Assembly: GCA_020726205.1 (NCBI GenBank)
Contig: DYTA01000021.1
Span: 1 to 12,046 of the forward strand
Origin: Nitrosospira multiformis
GTDB taxonomy: Bacteria; Pseudomonadota; Gammaproteobacteria; Burkholderiales; UBA11063
Reading direction: 5' to 3'
DNA: 12,046 bases
The notes below the pieces were generated by a model that saw only the letters and a program-made list of their open reading frames with translations, did no database searches and had not been told where the DNA came from. The position numbers and the translations under genes were made by a program. Positions 1 to 10,014 of the stretch are shown here, piece by piece. Within the stretch, counting starts at the first letter, position 1. Every line of letters begins with the position of its first letter.

Positions 1-796
1 AATATAAACCAGCCATAAACGTGATAATTATGCCAGATATTTGTACCGCATTAAGTTGTTGATTAAAAAAGATAACATCGCTAAGAATTGCTACAATTGG
101 ATCAAGATAGCTCAGTACCGCAGTTTGGCTGACACTAACTTTTTTGATTCCTTGATAATAACAATAGTAAGCTAAAGGAGTATGAATAATTCCAATCACT
201 AATAACCATAATCCACTGTGTAATGATGGTATTTGCAATTTAGCAAACGGTGCAAGCAATAGCATACCAACGGCTAATTGAATAAAAATTACTACAAAAA
301 TATCCCGCTGTACATTGCGCATAATTAAGGTAACTAATGAATACAATATTGCAGCACTTAGAGATGAGCTTATGCCAAGGAGCATATTTGCAGAATGAAG
401 TGATGATGGTCTGATAGTTAGCAAAACACCAACACATGATGCAAAAACCAAACTAATTTTCCGCCAGCTAAACTTCTCAATTTTAAGAAGAAATCCCAAA
501 GCAAGTAAAATCATAGGTTGAAGATAGTAAGACATGTTGCCGATTGTAATTGATGCAAGTTGAAATGATCTGAATAGTAAAATCCAGTTAGCTACAGCAA
601 AAATACCAGCGACAAGAATCAGCCAAAACTGTCTATCAAATATAATTTTACGCTTAGTTTTATACAAATAAAGCCCAACAACAACTGCACCAATTAGACA
701 GCGGTAAAATGTAATGTCCAATGCGGACATTTTTGACCACATTACCACCATGCCAAGCGTCCCCCAAATAAACATACTTAGCGTAATTTCAAGCAT
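1..796 (-). CDS. EamA/DMT-superfamily inner-membrane transporter, partial (C-terminus beyond left edge)
   Basis: This gene starts at an ATG on the minus strand (complement of 794-796) and stays open for 265 codons to the window edge, so the C-terminus is missing. The protein is very hydrophobic, with about nine visible membrane segments and the two-fold repeat expected of EamA (drug/metabolite transporter) proteins. The N-terminal half has IWGTLGMVVMW (10-20) and FYRCLIGA (30-37). The second repeat ends in a typical EamA motif, SYLDPIVAILSDVIFF (229-244), followed by a helix beginning near VQISGIII. The family exports or imports small metabolites across the inner membrane, and substrate cannot be read from sequence. 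In the usual 'lGE' motif before the last helix, Glu is replaced (NQQ, 245-247). It begins 7 nt after the stop of an acetyltransferase remnant, suggesting a former GNAT-transporter operon. The Shine-Dalgarno is weak (GAG about 10 nt upstream). Family assignment is firm, function open. Confidence 0.85.
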   Translation of the reverse strand, partial: MLEITLSMFIWGTLGMVVMWSKMSALDITFYRCLIGAVVVGLYLYKTKRKIIFDRQFWLILVAGIFAVANWILLFRSFQLASITIGNMSYYLQPMILLALGFLLKIEKFSWRKISLVFASCVGVLLTIRPSSLHSANMLLGISSSLSAAILYSLVTLIMRNVQRDIFVVIFIQLAVGMLLLAPFAKLQIPSLHSGLWLLVIGIIHTPLAYYCYYQGIKKVSVSQTAVLSYLDPIVAILSDVIFFNQQLNAVQISGIIITFMAGLY

Positions 797-803
797 TTTT
801 TAT

Positions 804-947
804 CTACTCTGATTGGTTTATTTGCATTAGGTATTGATGAGAAGTTTTACCATCACCCATTAACTGAGCAGGTAATCGTTCAATTACTTTAAATCCAAGA
901 GTTGTGTAAGTTTTAATTACCTGCACACCATGGTTGAACTTTTGCAG
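804..947 (-). pseudogene. C-terminal remnant of a GNAT-family N-acetyltransferase
   Basis: An open frame of 47 codons on the minus strand ends in TAG (complement of 804-806) and has no credible start; an in-frame stop precedes it at 948-950. Its translation contains FNHGVQVIKTYTTLGFKVIE, which matches the last conserved GNAT motif (N...Ai..Y..lGF.v), followed by a short tail of the expected kind (LPAQLMGDGK...YLMQI). A GNAT domain is about 140-170 residues, so only the C-terminal third is present; the acetyl-CoA-binding core (V motif, Q/RxxGxG/A) is missing. The fragment overlaps the last 35 bp of the PLD lipoprotein gene in another frame and stops 7 nt before the transporter ATG. Inference: an intact GNAT gene once preceded the transporter and lost its 5' part when the lipoprotein gene arrived or a deletion fused them. 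It could instead be chance, but the motif fit and abutting stop argue otherwise. Confidence 0.6.
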
Positions 948-2148
948 TTACAGGTCCAAAAAACTCTGTCATATAAGCACTACTCCATACATTTTGGAAA
1001 ATACCCGTAATATTAGTTGCAAATGTTGGATTATTGGTAACAAAAATCGAATAATCACGTGTATTAGTAAAATAACTTTGTGCGAGATTTCCAGTACCAA
1101 TCCAGACATTTTTATTATCTACTACCATAAATTTTGCATGATCAACAGCTGAATATGGTACACATACACCACCTATAGTTTGAGGGAAATTAGAATAACG
1201 AATAGTTACATTTGGAACACTTTCCATTGTTTGTAAGAATTGATTATCAAAGTTAAACATTTCACCTTGTTGAAACTCCCAGTTTGCCATCATCATATTA
1301 ACTTTAACGCCTCTTTTACCTGCATTTGTCAAAGCGTCTTCTAACACATGCCAATAGTCTGGTGGTGTACCATATGGATTAAAATTTTGAATAACCATCG
1401 CTTGGATATCTATCGTAGAACTAGCGTTATTAATCAAGTTTATAATGTTATCAATTTCACTTGGGACACCAGTAAAGTTTGGTGAAGTAGCTACAAATAC
1501 GTTACCAACAGGCATAGATGGAGTAGAAGCATTAGGATTATAACCCACATCATTATTGAAATCCGTATTAAAAACTTGAGTTAATTGCGTAGCTAGTGTT
1601 GAATTAGTCATAATTCCACCTAGTTCATGATTTAGTTCAAATGCAATCCAATCCCAGTTTTGACTTCCAATAAAGAAACTCTTATTATCGACGATAACCA
1701 TTTTTGCATGTACGATTCCATTAATGCTGTCAAAGTAATTATTGTAAGTAATCTGTACATTTGGAGAACTTTCCAACAGAGCTAACCCATTTTGTAATGA
1801 AGAAGTTGCCATTGATGCTTCAACAACAATACGTACTTTTATACCCTGATCAGCTTTTGAGCGTAGATTTTGCATTATATCTTGTGCAAATGGAGTTCCT
1901 GATTCATTATTGAAATAATATGCTTCTAAATCAATAGTGCTTTCTGCTGAGTCGATTAAATTACCAATTGCGACAGCAGGTGGCATTGCTGCTGGAGATA
2001 ATTGTAGGTTTGTTGCAGCAGGCACGGTTTCTACGATTTGAATTGCTTGCGTTGGACTAGAATTACTTGATCCAGAGCTACCATTATTACAAGCAGCTAG
2101 TGCAGCTGCTATGGTAACAAGACTAATGGTTTTTAAATTTAATTGCAT
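913..2148 (-). CDS. Phospholipase D-superfamily lipoprotein, PLD3/PLD4-like
   Basis: The 411-residue protein has a lipoprotein signal peptide: a short basic N-terminus, a hydrophobic stretch, and lipobox LAAC with Cys20. Asn follows the Cys, so outer-membrane sorting is expected by the Lol rule. A Ser/Asn/Pro-rich linker (21-60) leads to two PLD half-domains. HKD motif 1 has H147, K149, D154 and GSQN at 161-164; HKD motif 2 has H337, K339, D344 and GTGN at 351-354, so both catalytic motifs are complete. Residues after motif 1 (NWDWIAF...HELG, 164-177) and motif 2 (GNLAQSYFTNTRDYS, 353-367), and the RGVKV...NW stretch (279-290), follow eukaryotic PLD3/PLD4 and poxvirus F13 more than bacterial cardiolipin synthases, from memory of those families. 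The likely reaction is phosphodiester hydrolysis or transfer at the cell envelope; the substrate (phospholipid or nucleic acid) is unknown. Cys329 and Cys408 could pair. AAGGA lies 7 nt before the ATG. It follows rimO by 50 bp with no clear terminator between. Confidence 0.88.
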   Translation of the reverse strand: MQLNLKTISLVTIAAALAACNNGSSGSSNSSPTQAIQIVETVPAATNLQLSPAAMPPAVAIGNLIDSAESTIDLEAYYFNNESGTPFAQDIMQNLRSKADQGIKVRIVVEASMATSSLQNGLALLESSPNVQITYNNYFDSINGIVHAKMVIVDNKSFFIGSQNWDWIAFELNHELGGIMTNSTLATQLTQVFNTDFNNDVGYNPNASTPSMPVGNVFVATSPNFTGVPSEIDNIINLINNASSTIDIQAMVIQNFNPYGTPPDYWHVLEDALTNAGKRGVKVNMMMANWEFQQGEMFNFDNQFLQTMESVPNVTIRYSNFPQTIGGVCVPYSAVDHAKFMVVDNKNVWIGTGNLAQSYFTNTRDYSIFVTNNPTFATNITGIFQNVWSSAYMTEFFGPVTAKVQPWCAGN

Positions 2149-2198
2149 AATTTATCCTTGTTTTATGCGGTTTTTAGAGTATTTTGTTTATAATTATC

Positions 2199-3515
2199 TT
2201 AATTGAGTGGTTTTGCGTATAAATCATAATCTTTACAGCCGATTATTTCTACATCTACGATATCGCCAACTTGGATTTGATCGTACTGTCCCATATTTTT
2301 AATATATACTAAACCATCAATCTCTGGTGCATCATACTTACTACGTCCAATAATAAATTTACGACCAACTTCATCAATAATTATTGGTATTTGTGTGCCA
2401 ATTTTAGCTTCCAGTTTAGCTAAACTAATCGCTTGTTGATGAGCCATAAAACGATTATAACGATCTTCTTTAATTTCTTCGGTAATGTGATTATCTAACG
2501 AATTGGCACCAGCTCCTTCAACATCAGAATATTTGAAACAACCAACTTTTTCTAATTGAGCAGTTGTTAAAAAATCTAATAACATTTGAAAATCTTCTTC
2601 GGTTTCACCAGGGAAACCAACAATAAATGTACTACGGATTGCTAAATCTGGACAGATATTGCGCCAGTTTTTAATTCTATCTAATAATCCATCAATATTT
2701 CCTGGTCGTTTCATTGCTTTAAGAATTTTTGGGCTAGCATGTTGAAATGGTATATCAAGATATGGCAAGATTTTTCCATCAGCCATTAATGGAATAATTT
2801 CATCAATATGTGGATAAGGATATACGTAATGTAATCGAGTCCAAATACCTAATTTAGATAGTGCATTACATAAGTCAATAAATTTAGTCTTAACTGGTCG
2901 TCCATTATGAAAGCCAGTAACATATTTTTGATCGCTACCATATGCGCCAGTATCCTGTGATACTACCAGAATTTCTTTTACTCCAGCACGTACTAATTTT
3001 TCTGCTTGAGATAAAACATCTCCGATTGGGTATGAGTCTAACTTACCACGCATACTTGGGATAATACAAAATGAACAGCTGTTATTGCATCCTTCTGAAA
3101 TTTTTAGGTATGCATAATGCTTTGGTGTTAATTTTACACCTTGTTCAGGAACTAAATCAATGAATGGATCATGTGGTTTTGGCAAGTACTTGTGAATTAA
3201 TCCAAGTACTTCTTGAGTTGCATGAGGTCCTGTAACACCTAGTACATTAGGGTATTGTGTTTCAATCACGCCTTCTTTTGCACCTAAACAACCAGTCACT
3301 ATAACTTTGCCATTTTCTTGTAAAGCTTCACCAATTGCATTTAATGATTCCTCTACTGCTGAATCAATAAAGCCACATGTATTTACAACTACTAGTTCAG
3401 CATCACTGTAATTATTTACGATTTCATAACCTTCAGCTTTTAAGCTGGTTAATATATTTTCTGAGTCAACTAATGCTTTAGGGCAACCTAAAGAAACAAA
3501 ACCGATTTTTGCCAT
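2199..3515 (-). CDS. rimO: Ribosomal protein S12 methylthiotransferase RimO
   Basis: This radical-SAM enzyme adds a methylthio group to the conserved Asp of ribosomal protein S12 in the cytoplasm. At 438 residues it is full length. The N-terminal UPF0004/MTTase domain begins with the family start [16 protein letters not shown] (4-19) and holds three auxiliary-cluster cysteines, C11, C47 and C76. The radical-SAM cluster motif CxxxCxxC is C143, C147, C150, in [18 protein letters not shown], which separates RimO from MiaB. A C-terminal TRAM domain (about 370-438) binds S12. The ATG lies 4 nt past the phaR stop, with AGGA inside the last phaR codons about 13 nt upstream, so the two genes are probably cotranscribed and perhaps translationally coupled. 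No key residue is missing. The assignment is firm. Confidence 0.97.
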   Translation of the reverse strand: MAKIGFVSLGCPKALVDSENILTSLKAEGYEIVNNYSDAELVVVNTCGFIDSAVEESLNAIGEALQENGKVIVTGCLGAKEGVIETQYPNVLGVTGPHATQEVLGLIHKYLPKPHDPFIDLVPEQGVKLTPKHYAYLKISEGCNNSCSFCIIPSMRGKLDSYPIGDVLSQAEKLVRAGVKEILVVSQDTGAYGSDQKYVTGFHNGRPVKTKFIDLCNALSKLGIWTRLHYVYPYPHIDEIIPLMADGKILPYLDIPFQHASPKILKAMKRPGNIDGLLDRIKNWRNICPDLAIRSTFIVGFPGETEEDFQMLLDFLTTAQLEKVGCFKYSDVEGAGANSLDNHITEEIKEDRYNRFMAHQQAISLAKLEAKIGTQIPIIIDEVGRKFIIGRSKYDAPEIDGLVYIKNMGQYDQIQVGDIVDVEIIGCKDYDLYAKPLN

Positions 3516-3519
3516 AAAT

Positions 3520-4092
3520 TTATTTAGATCCTGTATGTTTGTTAAATGGGAATTTCATCATGCTAATAAAATTTTCAGCTTGACTTTGTAATTGTTCTTT
3601 TACTTGTTCTTGCACTTGTATAAAGTTACTTGTACTTGCGGTTAAATATTCAAAAATATTTTGTTGCACAAATGAGCCACGTTCTGCCCAAAACTCTTTC
3701 CATAATTCAAAACTAGATGGTGTTGAATCTTTATGGTGTGTTGCTTTTAGTTGCGAGTAAAATTTTTTTTGAGTTTGACGAAGCATATCAATACCTTGTT
3801 CTAGAAATGGGCTAACTGCTGGCTGAAATGCTTTACCGTAAAATCGAATTATTTGCAACAAAAATTCATTAGAAAAAATTGGTGTTGCATGAACTTCTTC
3901 ATCCAAAATAATTTGCAATAATACACTGCGCGTTACATCAGCCTCAGTTTTTACATCAATAACTTTGATAACATCACCATCCATTACCATTTGTTTAATA
4001 TCTTCGAGAATGATATAGGTACTTGTTGCTGTGTCGTAAAGACGACGATTTTGATATTTTTTAATAATTCTAAGTTCTGAAGTTTTTTTCAT
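3520..4092 (-). CDS. phaR: Polyhydroxyalkanoate synthesis repressor PhaR
   Basis: PhaR represses phasin and its own gene, and is released when it binds PHA granules or oligomers. The 190-residue protein begins with the PHB/PHA accumulation-regulator DNA-binding domain: [19 protein letters not shown] (9-27), with Gln where many homologues have Pro (KYPNRRLYD), then [20 protein letters not shown] (44-63). A second PHB_acc domain follows ([19 protein letters not shown], 73-91), and the C-terminus is Gln-rich and amphipathic (150-183), as in betaproteobacterial PhaR. The start at 4092 was chosen because CAGG sits 6 nt upstream and family members begin just before the RIIKKY motif. A longer frame from 4161 adds 23 hydrophobic residues foreign to the family and would run over the palindrome at 4149-4159. 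It is divergent from the phasin gene and directly upstream of rimO. No PHA synthase gene lies in this window. Confidence 0.93.
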   Translation of the reverse strand: MKKTSELRIIKKYQNRRLYDTATSTYIILEDIKQMVMDGDVIKVIDVKTEADVTRSVLLQIILDEEVHATPIFSNEFLLQIIRFYGKAFQPAVSPFLEQGIDMLRQTQKKFYSQLKATHHKDSTPSSFELWKEFWAERGSFVQQNIFEYLTASTSNFIQVQEQVKEQLQSQAENFISMMKFPFNKHTGSK

Positions 4093-4148
4093 AACAACCT
4101 GACATGAAAAGTAGAAAAGATATTGAATAATATACTTGACAAATATTG

Positions 4149-4159
4149 GTGCGCCGCAC
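4149..4159. promoter_or_regulatory. Candidate PhaR operator (palindrome)
   Basis: The sequence GTGCGCCGCAC is a perfect inverted repeat with 5-bp arms around one central base, and it is strikingly GC-rich within an otherwise A/T-rich 176-bp spacer between phaR and the phasin gene. It contains TGC-N3-GCA, which fits the TGC/GCA-type sites described for PhaR in other bacteria (from memory). It lies 57 nt upstream of the chosen phaR start, where a repressor could control phaR and possibly the divergent phasin gene. A further TGCA-containing palindrome (ATGCAT) follows at about 4167-4172. Function is inferred from position and symmetry only. Confidence 0.45.
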
Positions 4160-4185
4160 AATAATAATGCATGTACAATAACTAA

Positions 4186-4213
4186 TTGTAAGTAAAATAC
4201 TTCGTAATATTAT
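4186..4213 (+). promoter_or_regulatory. Candidate sigma-70 promoter of the phasin gene
   Basis: TTGTAA at 4186-4191 resembles a -35 element and TATTAT at 4208-4213 a -10 element, with a 16-bp spacer. Transcription would start about 45-50 nt before the phasin ATG. A second TATTAT occurs at 4218-4223, so the exact -10 is uncertain. The region is very A/T-rich, which makes chance matches common. Confidence 0.4.
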
Positions 4214-4268
4214 AGCATATTATACGGTTAACATCTGATTTTATATACCAAAATTAAGGAGAGTTATT

Positions 4269-4817
4269 ATGTTCAAACAAACTGAACAACTTAAACTAGA
4301 TACTCAAAAAGCAATAGACACTGCTATGGAGCTAGTTACCGCATCTATCCATAGTGTAGAAAAATTAACACATATCCAATTAGAAACATCTCGTCAAATA
4401 ATGGAGGAAACATCAAAAGCGGTTAAAAATTTAAGTGGTGTTACAGATTCTAAAGAGTTAATTAATCGTGTTAATGAAATCGCTACTCAAGCAGTTGAAA
4501 AAAATTTAGCCTCTGCTCGTGATGTGTATGATGTTGTAAATGAGGTTAAATCAAAGTTAAGTCAAGTTACAGAAGAAAATATGCAAACTTTGCAACAAGC
4601 TGCCTTTAATTCAGTTGATGAAGTTGCTAAATATAATCCAAGTGGTGCACAGGTTGCAAGTGAGTCGTTAAAGTCATGGATTAATGGTACTAATCAAACT
4701 ATAGCGGCTGTGAATAAAGCAGTATCTCAAGTGTCTGAATTTACTGCTAGTAATTTAAGCGCTGCAACATCTGCAACGGTGAGTGCAATTAAAAAAATCA
4801 AACTAAATAAAGTTTAA
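4269..4817 (+). CDS. Phasin family protein (PHA granule-associated)
   Basis: Phasins coat intracellular polyhydroxyalkanoate granules and control their number and size. This 182-residue protein is almost wholly helical and amphipathic, rich in Ala, Ser, Thr, Gln and Lys, with a single Trp (residue 137) and no Cys, signal peptide or membrane segment. It has the size and pattern of the betaproteobacterial phasin_2 family: an N-terminal FKQTEQLKLDTQKAID stretch, a central SARDVYDVVNEVK segment (82-94), and an Ala/Ser/Thr-rich tail ending in basic residues (KKIKLNK). Start choice is secure: AAGGAG at 4256-4261 is 7 nt upstream. It faces phaR across the regulatory spacer, the usual logic of PhaR repression of phasin, and a strong terminator follows. 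Several phasins often exist per genome, so a specific phaP number cannot be assigned. Confidence 0.9.
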   Translation: MFKQTEQLKLDTQKAIDTAMELVTASIHSVEKLTHIQLETSRQIMEETSKAVKNLSGVTDSKELINRVNEIATQAVEKNLASARDVYDVVNEVKSKLSQVTEENMQTLQQAAFNSVDEVAKYNPSGAQVASESLKSWINGTNQTIAAVNKAVSQVSEFTASNLSAATSATVSAIKKIKLNKV

Positions 4818-4832
4818 ATTAGCTAATTTTTC

Positions 4833-4866
4833 ACCCATGACATTTCTATCTTGTCATGGGTTTTTA
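4833..4866 (+). terminator. Intrinsic terminator after the phasin gene
   Basis: A perfect 10-bp stem (ACCCATGACA at 4833-4842 with TGTCATGGGT at 4852-4861) encloses a 9-nt loop and runs into TTTT. It lies 15 nt after the phasin stop and should separate phasin transcription from dnaA. The opposite strand has no U-run after the hairpin, so it acts in the plus direction. Confidence 0.9.
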
Positions 4867-4883
4867 TATATCAATAATCAATC

Positions 4884-4912
4884 ATATTCATGATATGTAT
4901 TTCTGGTAAAAT
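4884..4912 (+). promoter_or_regulatory. Candidate extended -10 promoter of dnaA
   Basis: TGGTAAAAT at 4904-4912 fits an extended -10 element (TGn followed by TAAAAT). No good -35 is seen 17 bp upstream (ATATTC at 4884-4889), as is tolerated by extended -10 promoters. Transcription would begin about 35 nt before the dnaA ATG and after the phasin terminator. The rest of 4867-4955 is A/T-rich, with short inverted repeats (ATCAT...ATGAT around 4881-4894) and no recognisable DnaA box. Confidence 0.4.
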
Positions 4913-4955
4913 AACGTTGCAAAATATCTAAATCAGCTTAGGAACAAATAATAAT

Positions 4956-6401
4956 ATGACCGAACTAGAAATCATCTGGCAGCAATGTCTTGCCCTAATC
5001 CAAGAGCAAAAAATTGTTACAGATAAAGAATTTAATACATGGTTAAAAACTTTGCAACCTCAGATCAAAGATGGTAAGTTACAGGTTGTAGCAAGTAATC
5101 GGTTAATTCATGATTTTGTGAGTAAAAAATTTTGGGGCAAAATTAATAGCGTTTTAAGTGAATTAACTGGTGGTGTAAATGTTGAACTTATTGTTGCTAA
5201 TGTTGCAACTCCGTTAAACTTAGAGCAAGATAGTACTAGTCAAGCAGTTGTAAATGACGATGAATCAATGTTGCAACAGAGCGTAAAAACAGTGACACCA
5301 GTTGTTGTTCAGTCTAGAACGAAAGCAACCAGCAAAGCCAATCAAGATCGAGAATTATTAGCCCAGTTGCATTACTCGACAAAGCTCAATAAAGATTATA
5401 CTTTTGATACTTTAGTCCGAGGTAACTCAAATCAATTAGCCTATGCGATAGGTTTACATATTACTCAAGACCCTGGAAATCGGAATCATAATCCTCTATT
5501 TATTTATGGTGGTGTTGGTTTAGGTAAGACCCATTTAATGCAGGCGATTGGTAATGAAGTATATCGTCGTAATCCTAATGCAAAAATTCGTTATCTGCAT
5601 GCAAATGATTATTTGCAAGAGGTTGTTAAAGCCTCAATGAGCAATGGGTTTGATGCCTTTAAAAAATATTATAATGGTTTAGATCTATTATTAATGGATG
5701 ATATTCAGTTTATTGCTGGAGATAAAACTAAAACTCAGGAAGAGTTTTTTTATACATTTAATAATTTGTTGGAAAAAGGTAAACAAGTTATTATGACAAG
5801 CGATACGTATCCTAAGAATATTGATAATTTAAATGAGCGGCTTGTTTCACGATTTGCTTCTGGTTTAACGGTGGAAATCCAACCTCCAGAATTAGAGATG
5901 CGGGTTGCAATCTTGAAAAATAAAGCTTTGAGAAATAAAGATATTTTAGATGATGAGGTTGCATTTTTCATTGCCCAAAATATCAAATCTAATGTTAGAG
6001 AATTAGAGGGGGCATTGAATAAAGTTGTTTATCATGCCAAATTTTCTGGTAAAGGATTGAGTATTCCAATTGCCAAAGAGGCATTGATGGATATTATTGC
6101 TGGAGAATCTCGTAGTGTTTCAATTGACGATATTCAAAAAACAGTTTGCGATTACTATAAGATTAAAATATCTGATTTATTATCTAGCAAGCGAACTCAA
6201 TTAATTGCTCGTCCACGACAGATTGCTATGACTATTTGCAAAGAATTAACTGATTATAGCCTACCTGCAATAGGTGCTGCGTTTGGCGGGAGAGATCATA
6301 CTACTGTTATGCATGCACAAAAAACCATTAATGATTTAAAAACCAAAGATGATAAAATCGAACGAGACTATAAACTTTTAATTCAAATGTTACAAAATTA
6401 A
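4956..6401 (+). CDS. dnaA: Chromosomal replication initiator DnaA
   Basis: DnaA binds oriC as an ATP-dependent oligomer, melts the origin and loads the helicase. The 481-residue protein is complete. Domain I (1-about 80) starts with IWQQCLALIQEQ, typical of the DnaB/DnaA-interaction domain. A short, variable, Gln/Val/Ser-rich domain II covers about 85-140. The AAA+ domain III has Walker A GGVGLGKT (185-192), Walker B LLLMDD (244-249), the NERLVSRF region with arginine finger candidate R299, and sensor II NVRELEGAL (346-354). Domain IV carries the DNA-binding helix-turn-helix with ARPRQIAM (418-425) and the signature GRDHTTVMHA (445-454). AGGA lies 12 nt before the ATG, a slightly long spacing, but the start agrees with the family N-terminus. 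dnaN follows after 17 nt, so the two are likely cotranscribed. Confidence 0.98.
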   Translation: MTELEIIWQQCLALIQEQKIVTDKEFNTWLKTLQPQIKDGKLQVVASNRLIHDFVSKKFWGKINSVLSELTGGVNVELIVANVATPLNLEQDSTSQAVVNDDESMLQQSVKTVTPVVVQSRTKATSKANQDRELLAQLHYSTKLNKDYTFDTLVRGNSNQLAYAIGLHITQDPGNRNHNPLFIYGGVGLGKTHLMQAIGNEVYRRNPNAKIRYLHANDYLQEVVKASMSNGFDAFKKYYNGLDLLLMDDIQFIAGDKTKTQEEFFYTFNNLLEKGKQVIMTSDTYPKNIDNLNERLVSRFASGLTVEIQPPELEMRVAILKNKALRNKDILDDEVAFFIAQNIKSNVRELEGALNKVVYHAKFSGKGLSIPIAKEALMDIIAGESRSVSIDDIQKTVCDYYKIKISDLLSSKRTQLIARPRQIAMTICKELTDYSLPAIGAAFGGRDHTTVMHAQKTINDLKTKDDKIERDYKLLIQMLQN

Positions 6402-6418
6402 CTCCTTGAGGTGAATTT

Positions 6419-7525
6419 ATGTTAATTAAATTTCAACGTGATACTTTATTAAAACCATTGGCACAAACAACAGGATTTGTTGAAAAAAAACAAACTATGC
6501 CAATTTTATCTAATGTTTACTTAAAAAAAAGTGGTGAACAGTTAACTCTAGTAGCTAACGATATGGAAATCCAAGCGATGCTATCTGTGGATGGTGGTGT
6601 ATTGGGAGATGATTTTACAATAACGTTACCAGCTAAAAAATTTCAGGATGTTTTGAAAGCATTACCTGATTCCGAAGTAAGTTTGGAAATTAATGATAAT
6701 AAGGTAACAGTTAAATCAGGACGAGCAAAGTTTACACTTCAGTCTCTTCCCGCAGATCATTATCCTTTACTATCTGTTACTGATGATTGTGTTGCTCAGT
6801 TTTGTATTACGCAAAAAAAATTACGCGAATTAGTTGGTAAAGTACAATATTCTATGGCTACTAATGATACTCGTGTATTTCTGAATGGTATGTTGTTAGA
6901 AGTACGTAATAATCAATTGCGTTTGGTTGCAACTGATGCTCATAGATTAAGTTATGTTAGTTTTGAATTAGCGTGTGATAACTTAGCTAATATCAGTATG
7001 ATTATTCCGCGTAAAACGATGTTAGAAATGTATCGTTTATTAGAAGATAGTGAAGATTTGGTAACAATTAAAATTTATCCAAATCAAGTAATGTTTGAAA
7101 TGCTTAATAAGCAATTTATCACTAAAGTTATCGATGGTAAATATCCTGATTATGATCGAGTAATTCCATTAACAAATGATAAATTATGTCTAATTAATCG
7201 TGAGGAATTTTTAAAATCAGTGCAACGTGTTGCTGTGATAGGCATCGATAAGCTGAAAACATTAATGCTAGAATTAAAACCAAATTTACTAACAATAAGT
7301 TGTCGTAATGAAGAGCAAGAAGATTCGCGAGATGAATTAGTTATTCAATATGGACATAATAATGAGCTCCGTTTGAATTTTAATATTAGCTATATTTTAG
7401 ATGTACTAAATAATAGTACAGCTGAAAGCTTACAATGGGCATTCTTAGATAATCAGCGCAGTGTATTAGTAACTGTTCCGAATGAGATTGATTTTAAATA
7501 TGTAATTATGCCATTGCGTGCATAA
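6419..7525 (+). CDS. dnaN: DNA polymerase III beta subunit (sliding clamp)
   Basis: DnaN forms the dimeric ring that holds DNA polymerase III and other enzymes on DNA. At 368 residues it has the normal clamp length of three repeated domains. The N-terminus (FQRDTLLKPLAQTTGFVEKK) and MPILSNVYL (27-35) are typical, VATDAHRLSYV (about 170-180) is the conserved middle-domain motif, and the end KYVIMPLRA matches the C-terminal VxMPxR signature that forms part of the peptide-binding cleft. GAGG at 6408-6411 lies 7 nt upstream of the ATG. The gene contains three runs of eight A (6483-6490, 6523-6530, 6813-6820), each read through as Lys codons with the frame intact. A 59-bp spacer without a clear terminator precedes gyrB; recF, which lies here in many gammaproteobacteria, is absent. 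Confidence 0.98.
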   Translation: MLIKFQRDTLLKPLAQTTGFVEKKQTMPILSNVYLKKSGEQLTLVANDMEIQAMLSVDGGVLGDDFTITLPAKKFQDVLKALPDSEVSLEINDNKVTVKSGRAKFTLQSLPADHYPLLSVTDDCVAQFCITQKKLRELVGKVQYSMATNDTRVFLNGMLLEVRNNQLRLVATDAHRLSYVSFELACDNLANISMIIPRKTMLEMYRLLEDSEDLVTIKIYPNQVMFEMLNKQFITKVIDGKYPDYDRVIPLTNDKLCLINREEFLKSVQRVAVIGIDKLKTLMLELKPNLLTISCRNEEQEDSRDELVIQYGHNNELRLNFNISYILDVLNNSTAESLQWAFLDNQRSVLVTVPNEIDFKYVIMPLRA

Positions 7526-7572
7526 TTTTGAAGAATATTGTGATATTATGTATTGCAATAGAGCGTAAATAA

Positions 7573-9987
<2,415 letters not shown>

Positions 9988-10014
9988 TTGTTTTAATATT
10001 TAGGAGTATATATT

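Noticed and set aside
240..437. Minus-strand open frame of 65 codons
   Set aside because: It lies inside the transporter gene in another frame, is Cys-rich with no family pattern, and has no convincing ribosome site.
934..1152. Plus-strand open frame of 72 codons
   Set aside because: It is antisense to the catalytic region of the PLD lipoprotein gene and its translation looks random.
4093..4161. Upstream in-frame start giving PhaR 23 more residues
   Set aside because: The extension is hydrophobic and unlike PhaR N-termini, lacks a good ribosome site, and covers the palindrome; the ATG at 4092 has CAGG at proper distance.
4867..4955. AT-rich segment before dnaA as oriC
   Set aside because: It is short and holds no DnaA-box-like 9-mers that I could find; AT-richness alone is not evidence in this genome.
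5750..5986. Minus-strand open frame of 78 codons
   Set aside because: It is antisense to the AAA+ domain of dnaA, which is plainly coding.
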